Shown here piece after piece: positions 52,413 to 64,000 of a stretch of 64,000 nt of DNA. How positions within the stretch are numbered: the stretch's first letter is position 1; the number at the start of each line of letters is the position of its first letter. Both the position numbers and the translations under genes were made by a program. Source of the stretch: Branchiostoma lanceolatum (lineage: Eukaryota > Chordata > Leptocardii > Amphioxiformes > Branchiostomatidae); NCBI RefSeq assembly GCF_035083965.1, contig NC_089722.1, forward strand, positions 17,936,642 through 18,000,641, given 5' to 3'. The notes beneath the pieces are model-generated. The model was not told where the DNA came from and made no database searches. It saw only the letters and a list, made by a program, of their open reading frames with translations.

Positions 52413-54470
52413 TGTTGGTCAACATGATAACTCAAGAACGACTTGCTGGATTGGTTTTATATTTGGTGTGTTGGTAGTTGTGACATAAACTGGAAATGAG
52501 TACATTGTTTGCCCCTGGCGGGTTTACCAAGGTACTACTATTGAACTAGCGGTTTTGATATCTCGTGTTCTTGAAAACTAAGGTTTTAATTCTTGCTAGC
52601 AGATAGCTTTTGATGTTAGGAAAACTATAATAGGGTTGGGTCCCCTTTAGTGGCTTGTTCTGGAACTTCAAGGGCGTTTTTGTTAGATCTTTTTTTTTCT
52701 TTCTTCTATATAGTACCAAAAACAAAGGCTCAATTTAGCTCTGTCAAACACTTGAAAACGGCTGTCGCTCGAATTGACTGACACGCCCTCGATGTTGAGT
52801 CACCAGTGCGATCTTCGTGCACACTACATCTTGAACTACATCTACATATCTTGAAAAGGCATTTGATTAACGAAGTCACCTCAAATGCCTCATACGCATC
52901 ACGTAAACTGTCCCATCCGTCACAAGATAGCGCGGGGGAAAAGTGACAGCACCGCAGACGCTGAAGAATGTAATGCGAGTATTACAGGGTCTGAAGAATA
53001 ACTGTGACATGCCGATACACAAAATGGAACAAGTCCAACAATTTCCTGCGCCGAGGCGAGCGACTGTCGTCCGAAATGGGCTCAATTTCCTGTTGCGTTC
53101 AGAATAACAGTCCGTCTCCGATTGTTGCGGTGAGATTAGCCCGCCGTGCGGTCGGTGATAACATGTATTAGGTGCAGAATTCAGATATAAAAGTTTGTCT
53201 TGCGGACTCACATGCGCATCTGGCCGCCTGAGATTCTGATTTTTGTTTTTATTTCTATGGGTAACAATTTTGTGAAGGACTTACGAAATATACTCATCAT
53301 TCTCGTACGCAGAGCCTATCCCGTGGCCTGCACAATATAACATTGGAGAGATCACTTCCTGTCACTCTACGGTGAACGTAGCTAGAATGTTGAAATATAT
53401 ATCTAGTGCTGCGAAAACACAAACCCAAAACAATACCTCCCCGGAAATAAGTAGCCTCTTCCAATGACCCCATGACCTGGAATGTCTGATGGTGATTCAT
53501 GTCTGATAAACGTCTAACACTACCACTCTGAACTCTACTTCCTGTTACTCCTACGAGCCTGACAAGTGAAACCGAAAACCTCGGTACACGGAGGCAACAA
53601 TACTTGCTATCCCACTGGAATCCTGTCTTCTAATACAAAAATGACTAGCGTGTCAATCTGTAAATCATGTAATAACAGAAGATACACTGCCTTTGACTGA
53701 GCTAATTCGATGATTTACGTATCTTTTCATACATGGATTATCAAAAAGCTATACTTAGTAGTAATTCATGGAGGATCACTGTGTTAGTATAGCAGACGAA
53801 ATAACCGTGTATTTGATGATGATTTATTTTCCGTGATATTTTGAGTTGCAGTCAAGTTTAACTTCTTATAGGCTCACACTCAATCGAGGTAAGCACTTAT
53901 ACAACTTTTACAATTATATTCATATTTTGCATCTACATATCGCTGTGTTATTTGTAAATGTTAAGAGTCACACAATTACGTCAATGCCAAATTCGCTACG
54001 CAGATTGTCATGTAGCGTTGAAGCAATTTTGAAAATTTGTCAGTCTGAGATATTAAAGAACTGTCTGGAAGTAGGCCATTTTGTTATATCCATTACTTGT
54101 AGTCATCAATCACTTTGTAGTTCAACTCATAACTAGAGTTCTGTGTAAGGCCGTACATATCTGATAATATAGATGACATCCTCTGGGCACGCTAAAACTG
54201 ATGCGAACGTGCGAAGAAAAGAAGGTGAGCAAAAAAAGGTTCCCTTCATTATGAAATCTAAGTGGTTAGGAAGGTTAAACTAATGACTGGGCACACAGAA
54301 CCTGGTATACCAAGCAATAGGTTCTCTATCTTGATTCTTTCATAGATTTCGGTTTGTTCTGTTTGACTTGAGTAGACTCCTCTCTATAGTATCAGATATC
54401 TTATTGCAATTTACGGCATGTATATGTTGATTTTACAGCATTATTGTATGCCTATTTAGAATTTACAGCG
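52413..54470. other. Intergenic DNA without recognised genes
   Basis: Only unsupported short frames. 53000-53220 is a repeat-free, moderately GC-rich patch with a TATA-like ATATAAAAG at about 53184; no coding exon was recognised after it. Confidence 0.4.
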
Positions 54471-54475
54471 TGGCG

Positions 54476-54945
54476 TCCGTGTGGCGCAGTGGTAGATCAC
54501 TCGGCTGTCAAACAATGGGTCCCCGGTTCGTATCCCAGTGTGCCCAGAGACATGTCCGGACTTGCGCCCCGACGTTGTGCCCTTGGGGAAAGGCACTTAG
54601 CACGACTTTCCTCACTAATACAGTATGTATAATACATAATACATAAATACATAAATACAGTATGGCCTCACTTCACTCAGGTGTAAATGAGTACCTAGCT
54701 CATCTAGGTTTAGGGACGTCCCTCGGATAGGACGTTAAATGGATGTCCCGTGTTTGGGGAGAGCAACACCCCTCGCACGCTAAAGAACCCACCACACCTT
54801 TCGAAAAAGAGTAGGGGCATGCCCCGGTGTGCGATGGTCCAAACCTTACAGTCCGGTCTGGGATGACATCTTGAAAAAGGTGATAGTTCACCTGTTATGT
54901 CAATCCTTCCACAAATGTGGTGAATCGAAATAAATAAATACAGTA
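54476..54945 (+). mobile_element. tRNA-derived SINE family D, long copy
   Basis: Head: TGGCGCAGTGGTAGATCACT (box A) and CGGTTCGTATCCC (box B). Body: GTGCCCTTGGGGAAAGGCAC, CACTCAGGTGTAAATGAGTA, CCTCGGATAGGACGTTAAAT, GTCCAAACCTTACAG, ending in (AAAT)n. Two ATACAT/AAATAC runs near 54640 look like an internal microsatellite. Most complete member in the window. Confidence 0.8.
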
Positions 54946-56075
54946 TGGCCGCATTTCTTTTGTAAACAGAGGAAATTGATGAGCGCGCGGATGGCATCCA
55001 TATAATCAAGTCAGTGTGGCCTAAGAGACAAAATTGAGTATCGTCAGTACCAAATTCATAAGCCAGACTATCCCTTTGTATCGGAACAATTCTAATAGCT
55101 TTGGCCAGTAAGATATTGTCTACTTGCCGACCAGTTTGTCATATCCCGGAGACAGCGTTATTTGTCATCATTTTCTGCGAGTTAAGGCGCTTACAAAGCA
55201 GCTAGGATAAGCGTATATCCTACTTTGCAGATAAGGTCACCTCTCGCCGATTCATAAACACGCGCTAATAAACGACCATGCACGCACGGAAGGTGATTTT
55301 AAGACCTGCGTCATAAGGCCCCCATCCCAAATCGAAATCAAAATTTGATTTTTGTAATCCGCGAGTTACCCTTGATTGTATAATTGGAATATGATGCATG
55401 GAAAATATGAGAGCACGACTGAAAAGACAACAAAGCACACAAAGAGATGGGGTTTTTATCTATGAAATTCGTTGAGCGCTCTGTCAGAGCGCTCTGTCAA
55501 ATCGCTCGGTCGCCGCACGGTCGTAGCGAGATCGCCACCTCTAGTGGAATGGCGGTGTAACAAAATGCTTCAAATCTTATCCATATTGCTAACATGATAA
55601 ACTATCAGTTGGGAAGTTATTTCTGGGTTTTCTTAGACAATCTTAACTCCTTGTCGTCAATATTTCTTTTTATGTGTTGGAATATGGTGCAAAACGCCTG
55701 ACGAGGGACAAGCATATTCCCTCTTCCTATTGCTGGTGTACTTTAGCCCCCTGGGGAATAATTTACCTTCAATTAGGCACCGTCTGTAGTTTACACTGAT
55801 GAACGACGAAGTGATCCAGTCATTGTTCTTAAGATGAAATTTGATACCCCGACTTACTCATCTTAAAATATTGTTATCTGAGCACCTTATCATAATGACG
55901 AAGTATCATAAAGAAAGGATTGCCCGGGAGTAGCTTTTTATTACTCTGTATACATGATACGATCTTACAGTCTTTACTCTTATGAAAGAAACTACTGTTA
56001 CAAAAGATAGTCATCTTTGCGTTTCTAATATCTATATTGGGAATTGGCTCATTATTGCTGGTGTTAAATGAACTG
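54946..56075. other. Intergenic DNA with GATA- and TAAT-rich patch
   Basis: 55180-55420 is repeat-free and contains GATAAG, AAGGTCACC and TAATAAA cores. No coding exon recognised. Confidence 0.4.
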
Positions 56076-56372
56076 TAATAGAAGATAGCAGATAAGAAGA
56101 TGAAACTTTATGTTTTGCGGATCAATATTGGAAATCTTTGTAAAAGTTCAAGAACGTAAAACGACAGAAGATAAGAGTTCTCTATAAACTTTTGTGACTA
56201 GTTGCAGTATTGAAAATCTTTTCAAGAGTTCATCACCGTAAAACGATGGAAGTTATAAGACTTGTGATTCGCTTTTGTGACTACATCATTATTGGAAATC
56301 TTTGAAGAAGTTCCCGTACATAAAACAATGACAGATAAGAATTTTCATAAAACTCTTCGCAGTTAAATCTTC
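56076..56372. repeat. 82-bp tandem repeat, about 3.6 units
   Basis: Unit starts at 56076, 56158, 56240 and 56322 are exactly 82 bp apart. Shared core: AAAACGA(C/T)(A/G)GAAG, CTTTTGTGACTA, ATTGGAAATCTTTG, AAGTTC. Confidence 0.85.
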
Positions 56373-57459
56373 ATGAGATATCAAAAAAGTTAAAGTACAC
56401 ATAAAATGTCTACTTCAAAGAAGCTTATCCCGGGACGAAGAAAAATGCCCCCCTAGATCCTACAAATGCACAACACTATGCTATACTCCTCAACAATTTA
56501 TCCAACACATTTTTAAGAAAAAAAGGATCTTCAATAATAGTATACTCACAAAATATCATTGAGAAATCCTAATGTTCTTACGATCTTTAACTAAACGTAT
56601 TTACAATGTAGCTACTAACTTCATAAAATTAAGGCTTAACTGTTCAGGCATTACAGTTCATTTAGAGGAACAATATTTACCAATTTCTAACACACATATC
56701 ACTGTCTGCCTTTTCTAATAACAGGGTAGCACCTCTTGCAGATTATTTTCTCTTTTAAGAGTGTATAGATTATAACAAGTACCGTACATCGTGTACGATT
56801 AAAGAACCCATGAGGAAATCTTCGCCGTTCTTAACGACAAGGAGAAAAATCCTCCCCGCGGAAATTCCATCAGACAAGGCGAGAGTAGCTAATTTCTCGG
56901 GTTATTAGCGCCGGAGGTCTATCTCGGCGTACACACGCTCCTCCCACAGCGGGGGAAGAGTCGCCATGCCCCCCCCCCTCAATTCCCCAGCCGAGCCCGG
57001 CACGACTAGCCTCTACTAGGCTCCAGAGGCGGCTGGAAAGAGTAGAAATTGGCCAAATAGACAGAAAAGCATGCAAGAGGAGTTAGTCTACTATAGGAGT
57101 ACAGTTTGCATATCGGACTCTCTCTCCGTAGCCGACTCCCTTAGCATACATACTATTCACTCTATTTCTACCATTTTTCCAGCCATCCGCAGAGCCTGGT
57201 AGAGGCTACGACGCGCCATCATCGCAACAACGGGGTGTGGAAGCTTTTAATAAAATCTCCGATAGACTCGGCAATTTTTCCTTATCAAGCATGGCAGCGC
57301 GAATGAAGTCAAATGATGCCTGCTCGACAGGCGAGTCTGATATAATGAAGAGGGATCTGATCATTTTTGTAAATGACTTCGAGGGGAATTTGCTTCCTTC
57401 CATGCTTTATTTCCGCGCACTCCATCACGGTGTAGGGGGGAGGGGGTAATAGAAGAGAT
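56373..57459. other. Intergenic DNA, repeat-free island at 57180-57420
   Basis: No coding exon recognised. 56810-57060 and 57180-57420 are of balanced composition and lack repeats, and look like candidate conserved non-coding DNA. Confidence 0.35.
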
Positions 57460-57461
57460 AT

Positions 57462-57560
57462 GTGTCTTCTCGCGAGATCGTACGTGACTTGAATACGAAA
57501 CAAAGAGGTGTGTCTTCTCGCGAGAGCGGACGTGACATGAATACGTGACTTCGTCTCTCT
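57462..57560. promoter_or_regulatory. Duplicated TCTCGCGAGA element
   Basis: Two perfect TCTCGCGAGA palindromes at 57468-57477 and 57516-57525 lie in a 48-bp tandem duplication. The motif is a known CpG-promoter element. No gene was recognised nearby. Confidence 0.5.
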
Positions 57561-57972
57561 CTCTCTTCGTCCTTCATCAGATAAATCGGAACACAAGGAC
57601 ACGTCGTACTGCATTCATCTCACCGAGTAAAGAATAAATACCCCTCTGAGCCTTTAAGCTAACGGACTGTGAAGAGGATATCGCTAAAACAATGATTATG
57701 CATCGACCAGGAATGGGGAGATTTGTCTGCATTAGCCGTGTGTCTCCAAAGCTTTCTGTAAATCCAGAGAAGGAAGTACACAAGATGATTAATGATCAGC
57801 CAAATTTCTCAGTCTCTAAAAGCGTGAAAATGCGGAATCCACGAAGGTGTGACAAAATCGTTGTCTCTATATCTAACAGACTTCTTGGCTTGCTGGTAAA
57901 GTAGCGAAAAGTGTCCAAATAGGCTACGCAATTTCCCGTACTATGTTCCCATGTTAGTAACTCCTTGACAGA

Positions 57973-58250
57973 TGTGTCCCTGTAGCTCAAGCAGTCTCTT
58001 AGTTAAGCTCCTGGTCCCAATTAGCTGGTAATTGGGAGACCCTAGCTTAATCCTGGGTCAGGACACCTCGGTTGGGGCTGCATACGTCTTTCGGAAGGGA
58101 TGTAAAATGGGGGTCCTGTCGAGGAGGTGCCTCAAGCACGTTAAGATGAAGGGCTAGCAGCCTCTCCCTTAAAAAATATACCCTTGTACTGAATTGAAAC
58201 AGCAGGGAAAGTTGCTGACCTATGTGCCACTAGGCACTACAAGAGTCTGG
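57973..58250 (+). mobile_element. SINE family A copy
   Basis: TGTCCCTGTAGCTCAAGCAG head, GTCAGGACACCTCGGTTGGG and 3' blocks CTAGCAGCC, GTGCCACTAGGCACTA. Box B is degraded. Confidence 0.8.
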
Positions 58251-59744
58251 ACGAAATAACGAACACTCATTGGCTATTTTGGTCTGGTAGATCTAGAGAA
58301 ACGAGAAGGATCGCAGTTTAGCTTGCCTTGCTGGGTCCAAAGACATCACAAAGTGATTAATAACGGGGTGGTTGATTGGCTCATTTAGGTGCTTGTCATT
58401 GCCCTGTACCGACCGGATGATAACTGCTGTTAGTAATGGATCGGCTTAAGCCCCTGTTCTGAAGGACGACTCGTCAGGCTGTGTTGATGAGTGTTCTTCA
58501 TTTGTTCAGGTTTTGTGTGACGTGTACCTGACAACCATGCTGGGACGACAAGCTAGCTTACCAAGTGAGAAGCAAGTGTCATACCTTCACTACGCCAAAA
58601 GAAACATTTCATTTACGAGGCCCTTAGAGGTAATTTCATTTACTTGGTATAACCATGATACACGGCTCGTAAGCCACTCAGATGTCTTGGCTGTTTAATG
58701 AGCGATGTCAGTTCACCTTTGTCTTAAAACGTTTAAGGTTATACTCGACTCATCAGGGTATCATCAGTTACGATGAAGCTTGTTCAATGAAGACATAGTT
58801 AATTTTAGGACAGCTCATCTCCAATTTCTATCTCAGGGTAGTTTTCTTCAGAGCTCTTGTATCACTGGGTCTTACCTGTCAATCAAATAAAACTTGCGTA
58901 TGAAATGTTACAACTTTTGCGGCATATTTAAATCACTAAGTACATACTTCAAAGTTCTTGATATGCCAACATGACTTACACGTTAAGTTCCTCAAGTGCC
59001 ACAGGGTATCCAGTCTGTAATACTTAAGTTCGGTTCCAGTCGGGCAAGGCCGTCTGGGGGTTAATCTGGGAGCTACATAAGACATATATAACGGCCCGAA
59101 GGTGCCAACATGTGTGATCTGCTTGGGACGATATGCCGTCTTGGCGAGAAAGGGCCGTTCCTTAGGTCATAACTTTGACCTTCTGGGGCACATTATTCTA
59201 CCAATGCTCTTAGAGTGAGCCGTGGTGGAGTACAGGGGTTAGCTGGCTGACGCGAAGTCGGGGAAAGTAGTTTTATTAAATCAAGTGCAGAGCTGCTCCT
59301 TGCGTTAAGACATAAGCCTCTTTGCGCTGCAACATGGACGTCTTTTCTGTTCCATTTGCGTGTTCGTGCATAGAGTATCTAAAGAATTCATGGATGGGGC
59401 GTTAAGGTGTTTAGTGTGTTCGAGTTATACGTAGGTTTCAGACTAACTTAAAAGTATAGCGCTTCTATTGGAACTACAGCTCTCTGTATCATTATTGTTA
59501 CTCCCTTTTCACTAGAGGATGTGGCCTCTGAGCGACTGATGAGGGAAGGGAATTTCATAGATGAAGAACGATTTTTAAAAAAGTGTGTGTTTTTTTCTTT
59601 AGACCATATCCTTTTACATCGTGCATCATATTCCTAACCAAGAGTCAAACAAATCCAATTTTGGTCGCTTAACTATCACCGTCTAGTTAACAGCGTTATA
59701 TTCGAGAGGTGTTTTGCTTATTCCAGGTAGCCATTGCTTCATTC
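58251..59744. other. Intergenic DNA, no gene seen
   Basis: Mostly unique sequence; 58300-58500 and 59000-59400 are repeat-free with balanced composition. No splice-flanked coding exon recognised. Confidence 0.4.
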
Positions 59745-59745
59745 A

Positions 59746-60041
59746 GGGATGTCCCCATAGCTTAACTAATAGCAGCCTCACAGTTGAGCTCCTGGTTCCC
59801 ATTAGCTACTACCCGGTAGATCCCGGTTCAAGCCCCGGGGTCAGGACATCTCGGTTGGGGCTGCACCCGTCTTTCGGAAGGGACGTAAAATGGGGGTTCC
59901 GTGTTCGAGGAGGTTCACCTAGAGCACACTTAAGTGGAAGGACTACCAACCCCTCTCCGTAAACACACACCCTGCTGCTGAGTCAGCAAGGGAACTTGCT
60001 GCCCCATGTGGGAACAGGCTCTACAATAATCTGAACGAACG
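59746..60041 (+). mobile_element. SINE family A, best-preserved copy
   Basis: Box A CATAGCTTAACTAATAGC and box B GGTTCAAGCCC are both readable; the whole body is present through GCAAGGGAACTTGCTG. Use this as the family reference within the window. Confidence 0.85.
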
Positions 60042-60699
60042 AAGCTGCTTCATTCAAATTTCTCTGAGTGCCTCCCCACACCTGGATAAGTTACACGTAC
60101 AGAGGCGTCACCTGTAATGCAGAAGGATCCCCATGACGTGATCGTGCACGCGGCGGCCCAGCGTCCTCCCCTGAACCCTGGTGTAATGTCGCATGAAATG
60201 TGACGGTTCGATCGCACCCGTCTTGCACGTACCTCTCTCGTTCCGAGACGGGAAGTAGCTCTCAAGTGCGCGGTAATTCTACTGAAAATGCGGTAATACA
60301 TAAAGCAAATGTACCAGAAACGCGTCCATGTGTTCTTTTGGACCCTGTAATAACACACCTAACATGTACTTACAACACCATTATGGGTTATCACCTTTTT
60401 ATTAATATCCGGAAAGTGGGCTTGAATGTGAAAATAACGTATACCTTTTTTATGGTACATTCCTTTCTGTGTGGGATTCAAAGTACATGTGCGCTCTCAA
60501 ATTCAAAAGCTGTTCAAATTCAAAAGCTAGTTATTTTCGGGAAAGCCACATTTTTCTGAATACAAAATCAACAAAATTTGTAAAATTTCATCACGGAATA
60601 AGAAGGAAACAGCATTTGTATTGTACATTCCTTTGTGTGTGTTTGTTTGTTTGTTTGTTTGTATGTTTGTTTTGCATACCCGGTAAACCCACTTATGGC

Positions 60700-60980
60700 G
60701 TAACACACCGGGATTGTACTGAAGAGCAACATATCTTGACAGATCTATTTGATCCACTCACACTGGGAAGGGTCCCACTTATTTTCAATAAGTGAAGTGG
60801 GTTCTTTAACGTGATCCAATGTCCTATCCGAGGGACGTCCTTACCCCAAAGCTAGGTACTCATTTTCACCTGAGTGAAGTGAGAAAATTGGTGTTAAGTG
60901 CATTTCCCAAGGGTACAACGTCGGAGCATGTCAGATGATTCGAACCTAGGACCTGCTAATCTTCATGCAGATCTATCGGT
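60700..60980 (-). mobile_element. SINE family D copy, reverse
   Basis: On minus: box-B-like GGTTCGAATCATC, CTTGGGAAATGCACTTAAC, CACTTCACTCAGGTGAAAAT, CCTCGGATAGGACATTGG. Same order as at 54.5 kb. Confidence 0.75.
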
Positions 60981-60989
60981 GGCAAGGCA

Positions 60990-61057
60990 GTATCAAAAGG
61001 GCCAACCAGTATCAAAAGCTTCCGAGGGCCTTTAATACTGGTTGGCCCTTGTGATAC
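60990..61057. repeat. Hairpin: 23-bp near-perfect inverted arms
   Basis: GTATCAAAAGGGCCAACCAG... pairs with ...CTGGTTGGCCCTTGTGATAC around a 22-bp loop; one mismatch. It abuts a SINE and may be a MITE remnant. Confidence 0.65.
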
Positions 61058-61930
61058 TTTTGATTAGAACCTGCGTGAAAGAAGTTCTGACGCAGACGCT
61101 TACGATGAATGATTCTTTCGAGCCGAGCCCTCTCTCGTGAATTACGTTGAGAGATTGAGTTCCATATTAGCTGAGACGATCCCCTTATTGGCACACGGAG
61201 ACCTCGTGGTGACCCCTAATGTAGATAGAGGTGTCAGCACCGGCGAGTGAAAGATGCAACACATTTAGAACCTTCATTGCTGCCAGGGAGGTGGGGAAAC
61301 CCCCTAGAGGGAGGTCGCCAATTCATTAGCAGATACCCTATAGGCGACAGAGCGGTTCACCGGGTCCTGAGCTGCGTGAATTCCGTTCCAACGCGAGGGG
61401 GAAACTTTGCAGAAAAGTTCAGAAGGTGGCTCTTTGTGGCAGAGATTTGCAAGGATGATCACGGTAAGATGGAGTTCTGTTGATATCTTCTTTCTACTCC
61501 AGCCTACTACTCGACCCTTACATCAAGCTAAATTTTAGTTCTGTCTTTTGAAAAGTTCTCAAACATATAGTATACACTGGAAAACCATTTTGTAACAAAA
61601 TTATATAGAATTTCAGAAAGTGAATAGTTATTCTGAAATGCGTCAATACGGTCCTCTTTGATGCACCTGCCAGAAAATACACATTATTTTCTTCGCGGAG
61701 TGACTTATTTGTATTACGCAACGGGCTCTTGAAGAATGGGACGGATTATCAGCTGCCTGGAGGCAAAGATTATATGGATATTTTCTCTGACGTCATCGTT
61801 TTGTGAGTGGGTTTCAACGTTTCGTTTTAGACAACAAGCATGTAATCTATAACTAACCGTCACTTCCGGCAGACTGCATAGATACCGGCGTTCTCCATGA
61901 AGAATACGACCTTGCGGAGTTGACTGAAAG
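61058..61930. other. Unique DNA with CTCF-like site
   Basis: 61070-61460 is repeat-free. CCCCCTAGAGGGAGGTC at 61300-61316 resembles the CTCF core CCxCTAGxGGGC. No coding exon recognised. Confidence 0.35.
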
Positions 61931-62005
61931 ACAGTTATTGTTCATTCATTATCTCCGGGAAGGAGGTTCACCTCCGATGGGGGTACTGTTTCTGTTTGTC
62001 TGTGT

Positions 62006-62067
62006 GAGTGTGTGTATGTGTGTGTGTGTTTGTTTGTGTGTGTGTTTGTGTGTTTGTGTGTGTGTGT

Positions 62068-62099
<32 letters not shown>

Positions 62100-62105
62100 C
62101 TGTGT

Positions 62106-62180
<75 letters not shown>

Positions 62181-62186
62181 CGCGCG
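62006..62186. repeat. Long (GT)n microsatellite ending in (GC)n
   Basis: About 180 bp of GT repeats with TA and TT interruptions, then GCGCGCGCGC. Cys/Val and Thr/His open frames here are artefacts. Confidence 0.95.
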
Positions 62187-62607
62187 TTCGCACCTCTAAC
62201 TCAAGATCCTTTCGATGGATTTGTATGAATTTTGGTACGCGGGTGTTTTTTTAGAAACAAGCAATGTTGGGCCCTCATGCAGTATTTGCAGGTACTGTGG
62301 CATTATAGGAGGGCACCCCTTCCAGAAAGTACTGTGGTAGAGTCCATGGACAGCTGGTCAGATGTCCCGACGAATATCCCCCTATGGGAGGATCACTCAC
62401 TTCTGTGATGTTTTATAGGGCTATGAAAGTCACAAATACTCACGGAGGTATGAGATCTGCGATCTCTTGTTCATCTTATTCTTATCACCTGCTCGACCGA
62501 CACACCATGAAGGTTGCCTAACTTGTCATATTTGCAAAGGCTTGTACCGAGGGCAAGTCTGTGACTTTGTAACTGATGGGGTTTGGCCATCGCACAACGC
62601 GACGAAA

Positions 62608-62829
62608 GGGCCCTGTGCGTATATTCAAGTGCGAATGAGTTCCGCAGTAACATTTTTTGGTTAAAGTAATTTCTGCGGGGAGGAAGCTGTTCTCCTTTGA
62701 CTCATCGTTGAGCAGTCTACTTATCAAACCACAGAAATCACTTCTTCGGCTACAAACTTAACCTAAACCAAAAACAAGCTAATACGCAACTCATGCGGGC
62801 TTGTATATACGCACAAGTGTGACAGGGGC
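62608..62829. mobile_element. PIF/Harbinger-like MITE, second copy
   Basis: Matches 35636-35868 through most of its length; about 9 bp of the left TIR (TCACACTTG) is missing, the right TIR is intact. Confidence 0.8.
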
Positions 62830-63189
62830 TTTACTCCAGTACTCTTTTCGACAGGTCTGGTGGATTCTTCACAATATACTCTAGTTTTGGCTCTCCCAGA
62901 AAGGTGGCAGCTTGACGTCCTAGGCTCTACCAGCCTCCGCGGGTCGCTGGGGAAATAGTAGAAATTGGCCAAATAGAGTCAATTGTATGAAAAGAGTCGG
63001 CTACGGAGAGAGTATCAAATATGCAACCCTAGAGGCTGCCGTCCAATATATAGCATTTTGCGTTCTTTTACAAAATATGAATGAAGTGTAAACACATTAT
63101 ATCAAATCAACAAAGAAGATCAAACCTACTCTTAAGATAAAAAAAAAAACATATTCAGGATTAGTATTATTAATTCAAACGTCAAAGAA

Positions 63190-63290
63190 CTGTGTGGTGT
63201 AACGACAGGGTGTTCGCCCAGAACCAAGTGGTCCCGGGTTCGAATCCCCCTGACGCCACCGATGTTGTACCCTTGGGTATGGTATGGGTA
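63190..63290 (+). mobile_element. SINE family B, head fragment
   Basis: TGGTGTAACGACAGGGTG (box-A-like), GGTTCGAATCCC (box B) and GATGTTGTACCCTTGGG; the body stops in a GGTATG repeat. Confidence 0.7.
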
Positions 63291-63399
63291 TGTTGTTATC
63301 TTATCATATAATATAAGTTATAAAAACTTGAGTGTAGTTCCACGTCGTCTTTGTCTGTCAAAAACCGAAGTGAAAAAAAAAACACGCCAAAGTACTTTC

Positions 63400-63870
63400 A
63401 GATCTTATACGACTTATACAACGTGCGCTTGCAAAGTAACTTGGAAAAATATGGGGCTGTAATGTTTTAGTAGTTTTAGTACAAACATGACTATATGACT
63501 ACCTTCACCCTTGTTAAAGATATAAAGTTGACGACTTTGTTGTTCATTCCTAAAGGAAGTGCGGGTGTGGAGTTGTCATTTCTACACCGATGTAATAAGG
63601 TACTATGACTACTTAAAAATTCTAAGAGTATGAATAACTACGACTTAGAACATGCACTTGCAGAGTAAGTCTGTTCTAAAACTTTTAAAAAATGCGGGTT
63701 GTAATATTTTAGCTGCATTGTTTTTAATACGAGCATGGTCAGAACTTACATTCACCCTTGTTAAAGATATAAAGTTGACGACTATGTTACTCATTCCTGA
63801 CGGAATTGAGCGGGTGTGGAGGTTGTCATTTTTACACCGATGTAATGTCGCACTGTCAAAGGATCGTCCT
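63400..63870. repeat. Two-copy tandem duplication, period about 240 bp
   Basis: CACCCTTGTTAAAGATATAA AGTTGACGACT, GCGGGTGTGGAG and ACACCGATGTAAT occur in the same order at 63507 and 63752. The two copies have diverged by substitutions and short indels. Confidence 0.85.
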
Positions 63871-64000
63871 CATCAACTCAGCATGATGATATGGCTCGTC
63901 TATTATGTAGTGCCTTAATGGTGGCGCATTCGTTCAACAGTAGTAATAAACTCTTCACAATATAACGAAGAGAAATGTATGTTGTCGCACTGTATTTTCG

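Noticed and set aside
54476..54560. tRNA gene
   Set aside because: It is the head of a long SINE copy whose body recurs three more times in the window.
56076..56372. CRISPR-like array
   Set aside because: Contiguous 82-bp units with no spacers, in eukaryotic DNA: an ordinary tandem repeat.
61920..62254. Cys/Val-rich and Thr/His-rich proteins
   Set aside because: Translations of a GT microsatellite in several frames.

Overview
The window reads as nuclear DNA of an intron-rich invertebrate animal. Single genes are split by GT-AG introns, exons are GC-richer than introns, and intergenic DNA is full of tRNA-derived SINEs, foldback MITEs and microsatellites. The proteins are close to vertebrate ones (COQ5, DEF8, COQ7, mitochondrial EF-Tu). 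My best guess is a cephalochordate (amphioxus); a hemichordate or other marine deuterostome is not excluded. No prokaryotic, plasmid, CRISPR or rRNA features were seen.

Left part (1-20.4 kb): four housekeeping genes in two head-to-head pairs. COQ5 (-, 5' part only, it runs off the left edge) faces DEF8 (+), with start codons 385 bp apart. COQ7 (-) faces a mitochondrial EF-Tu gene (TUFM, +), with start codons 965 bp apart. The promoter intervals carry YY1-like, ETS-like and NRF-1-like sites typical of nuclear genes for mitochondrial proteins. Three of the four products (COQ5, COQ7, EF-Tu) act in mitochondria; DEF8 acts in lysosome and vesicle traffic. TUFM intron 7 holds a 2.2-kb terminal-inverted-repeat element, and intron 9 holds a fresh partial copy of exon 9 plus a 19-bp minisatellite.

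Middle part (26.1-46.3 kb): one large gene assembled here from 23 coding exons with matching phases (about 2,894 residues). It encodes a class C (metabotropic-glutamate-type) GPCR with a signal peptide, FIVE tandem Venus-flytrap (ANF-receptor/periplasmic-binding-type) domains, a short cysteine hinge after each, one seven-helix domain and an acidic tail. Known class C receptors such as mGluR, CaSR and GABA-B carry one flytrap per chain, so this is the main discovery candidate. Ligand-pocket residues survive best in the two membrane-distal domains and decay toward the membrane; the arginine that grips glutamate's side chain is absent in all five. Intron structure supports growth by serial domain duplication.

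Right part (46.4-64 kb): no convincing protein gene. It contains SINE copies, MITEs, three tandem-repeat arrays (about 55-bp, 82-bp and 240-bp units), microsatellites, a duplicated TCTCGCGAGA promoter-type motif and several repeat-free islands rich in TAAT or GATA cores that could be distal regulatory DNA.
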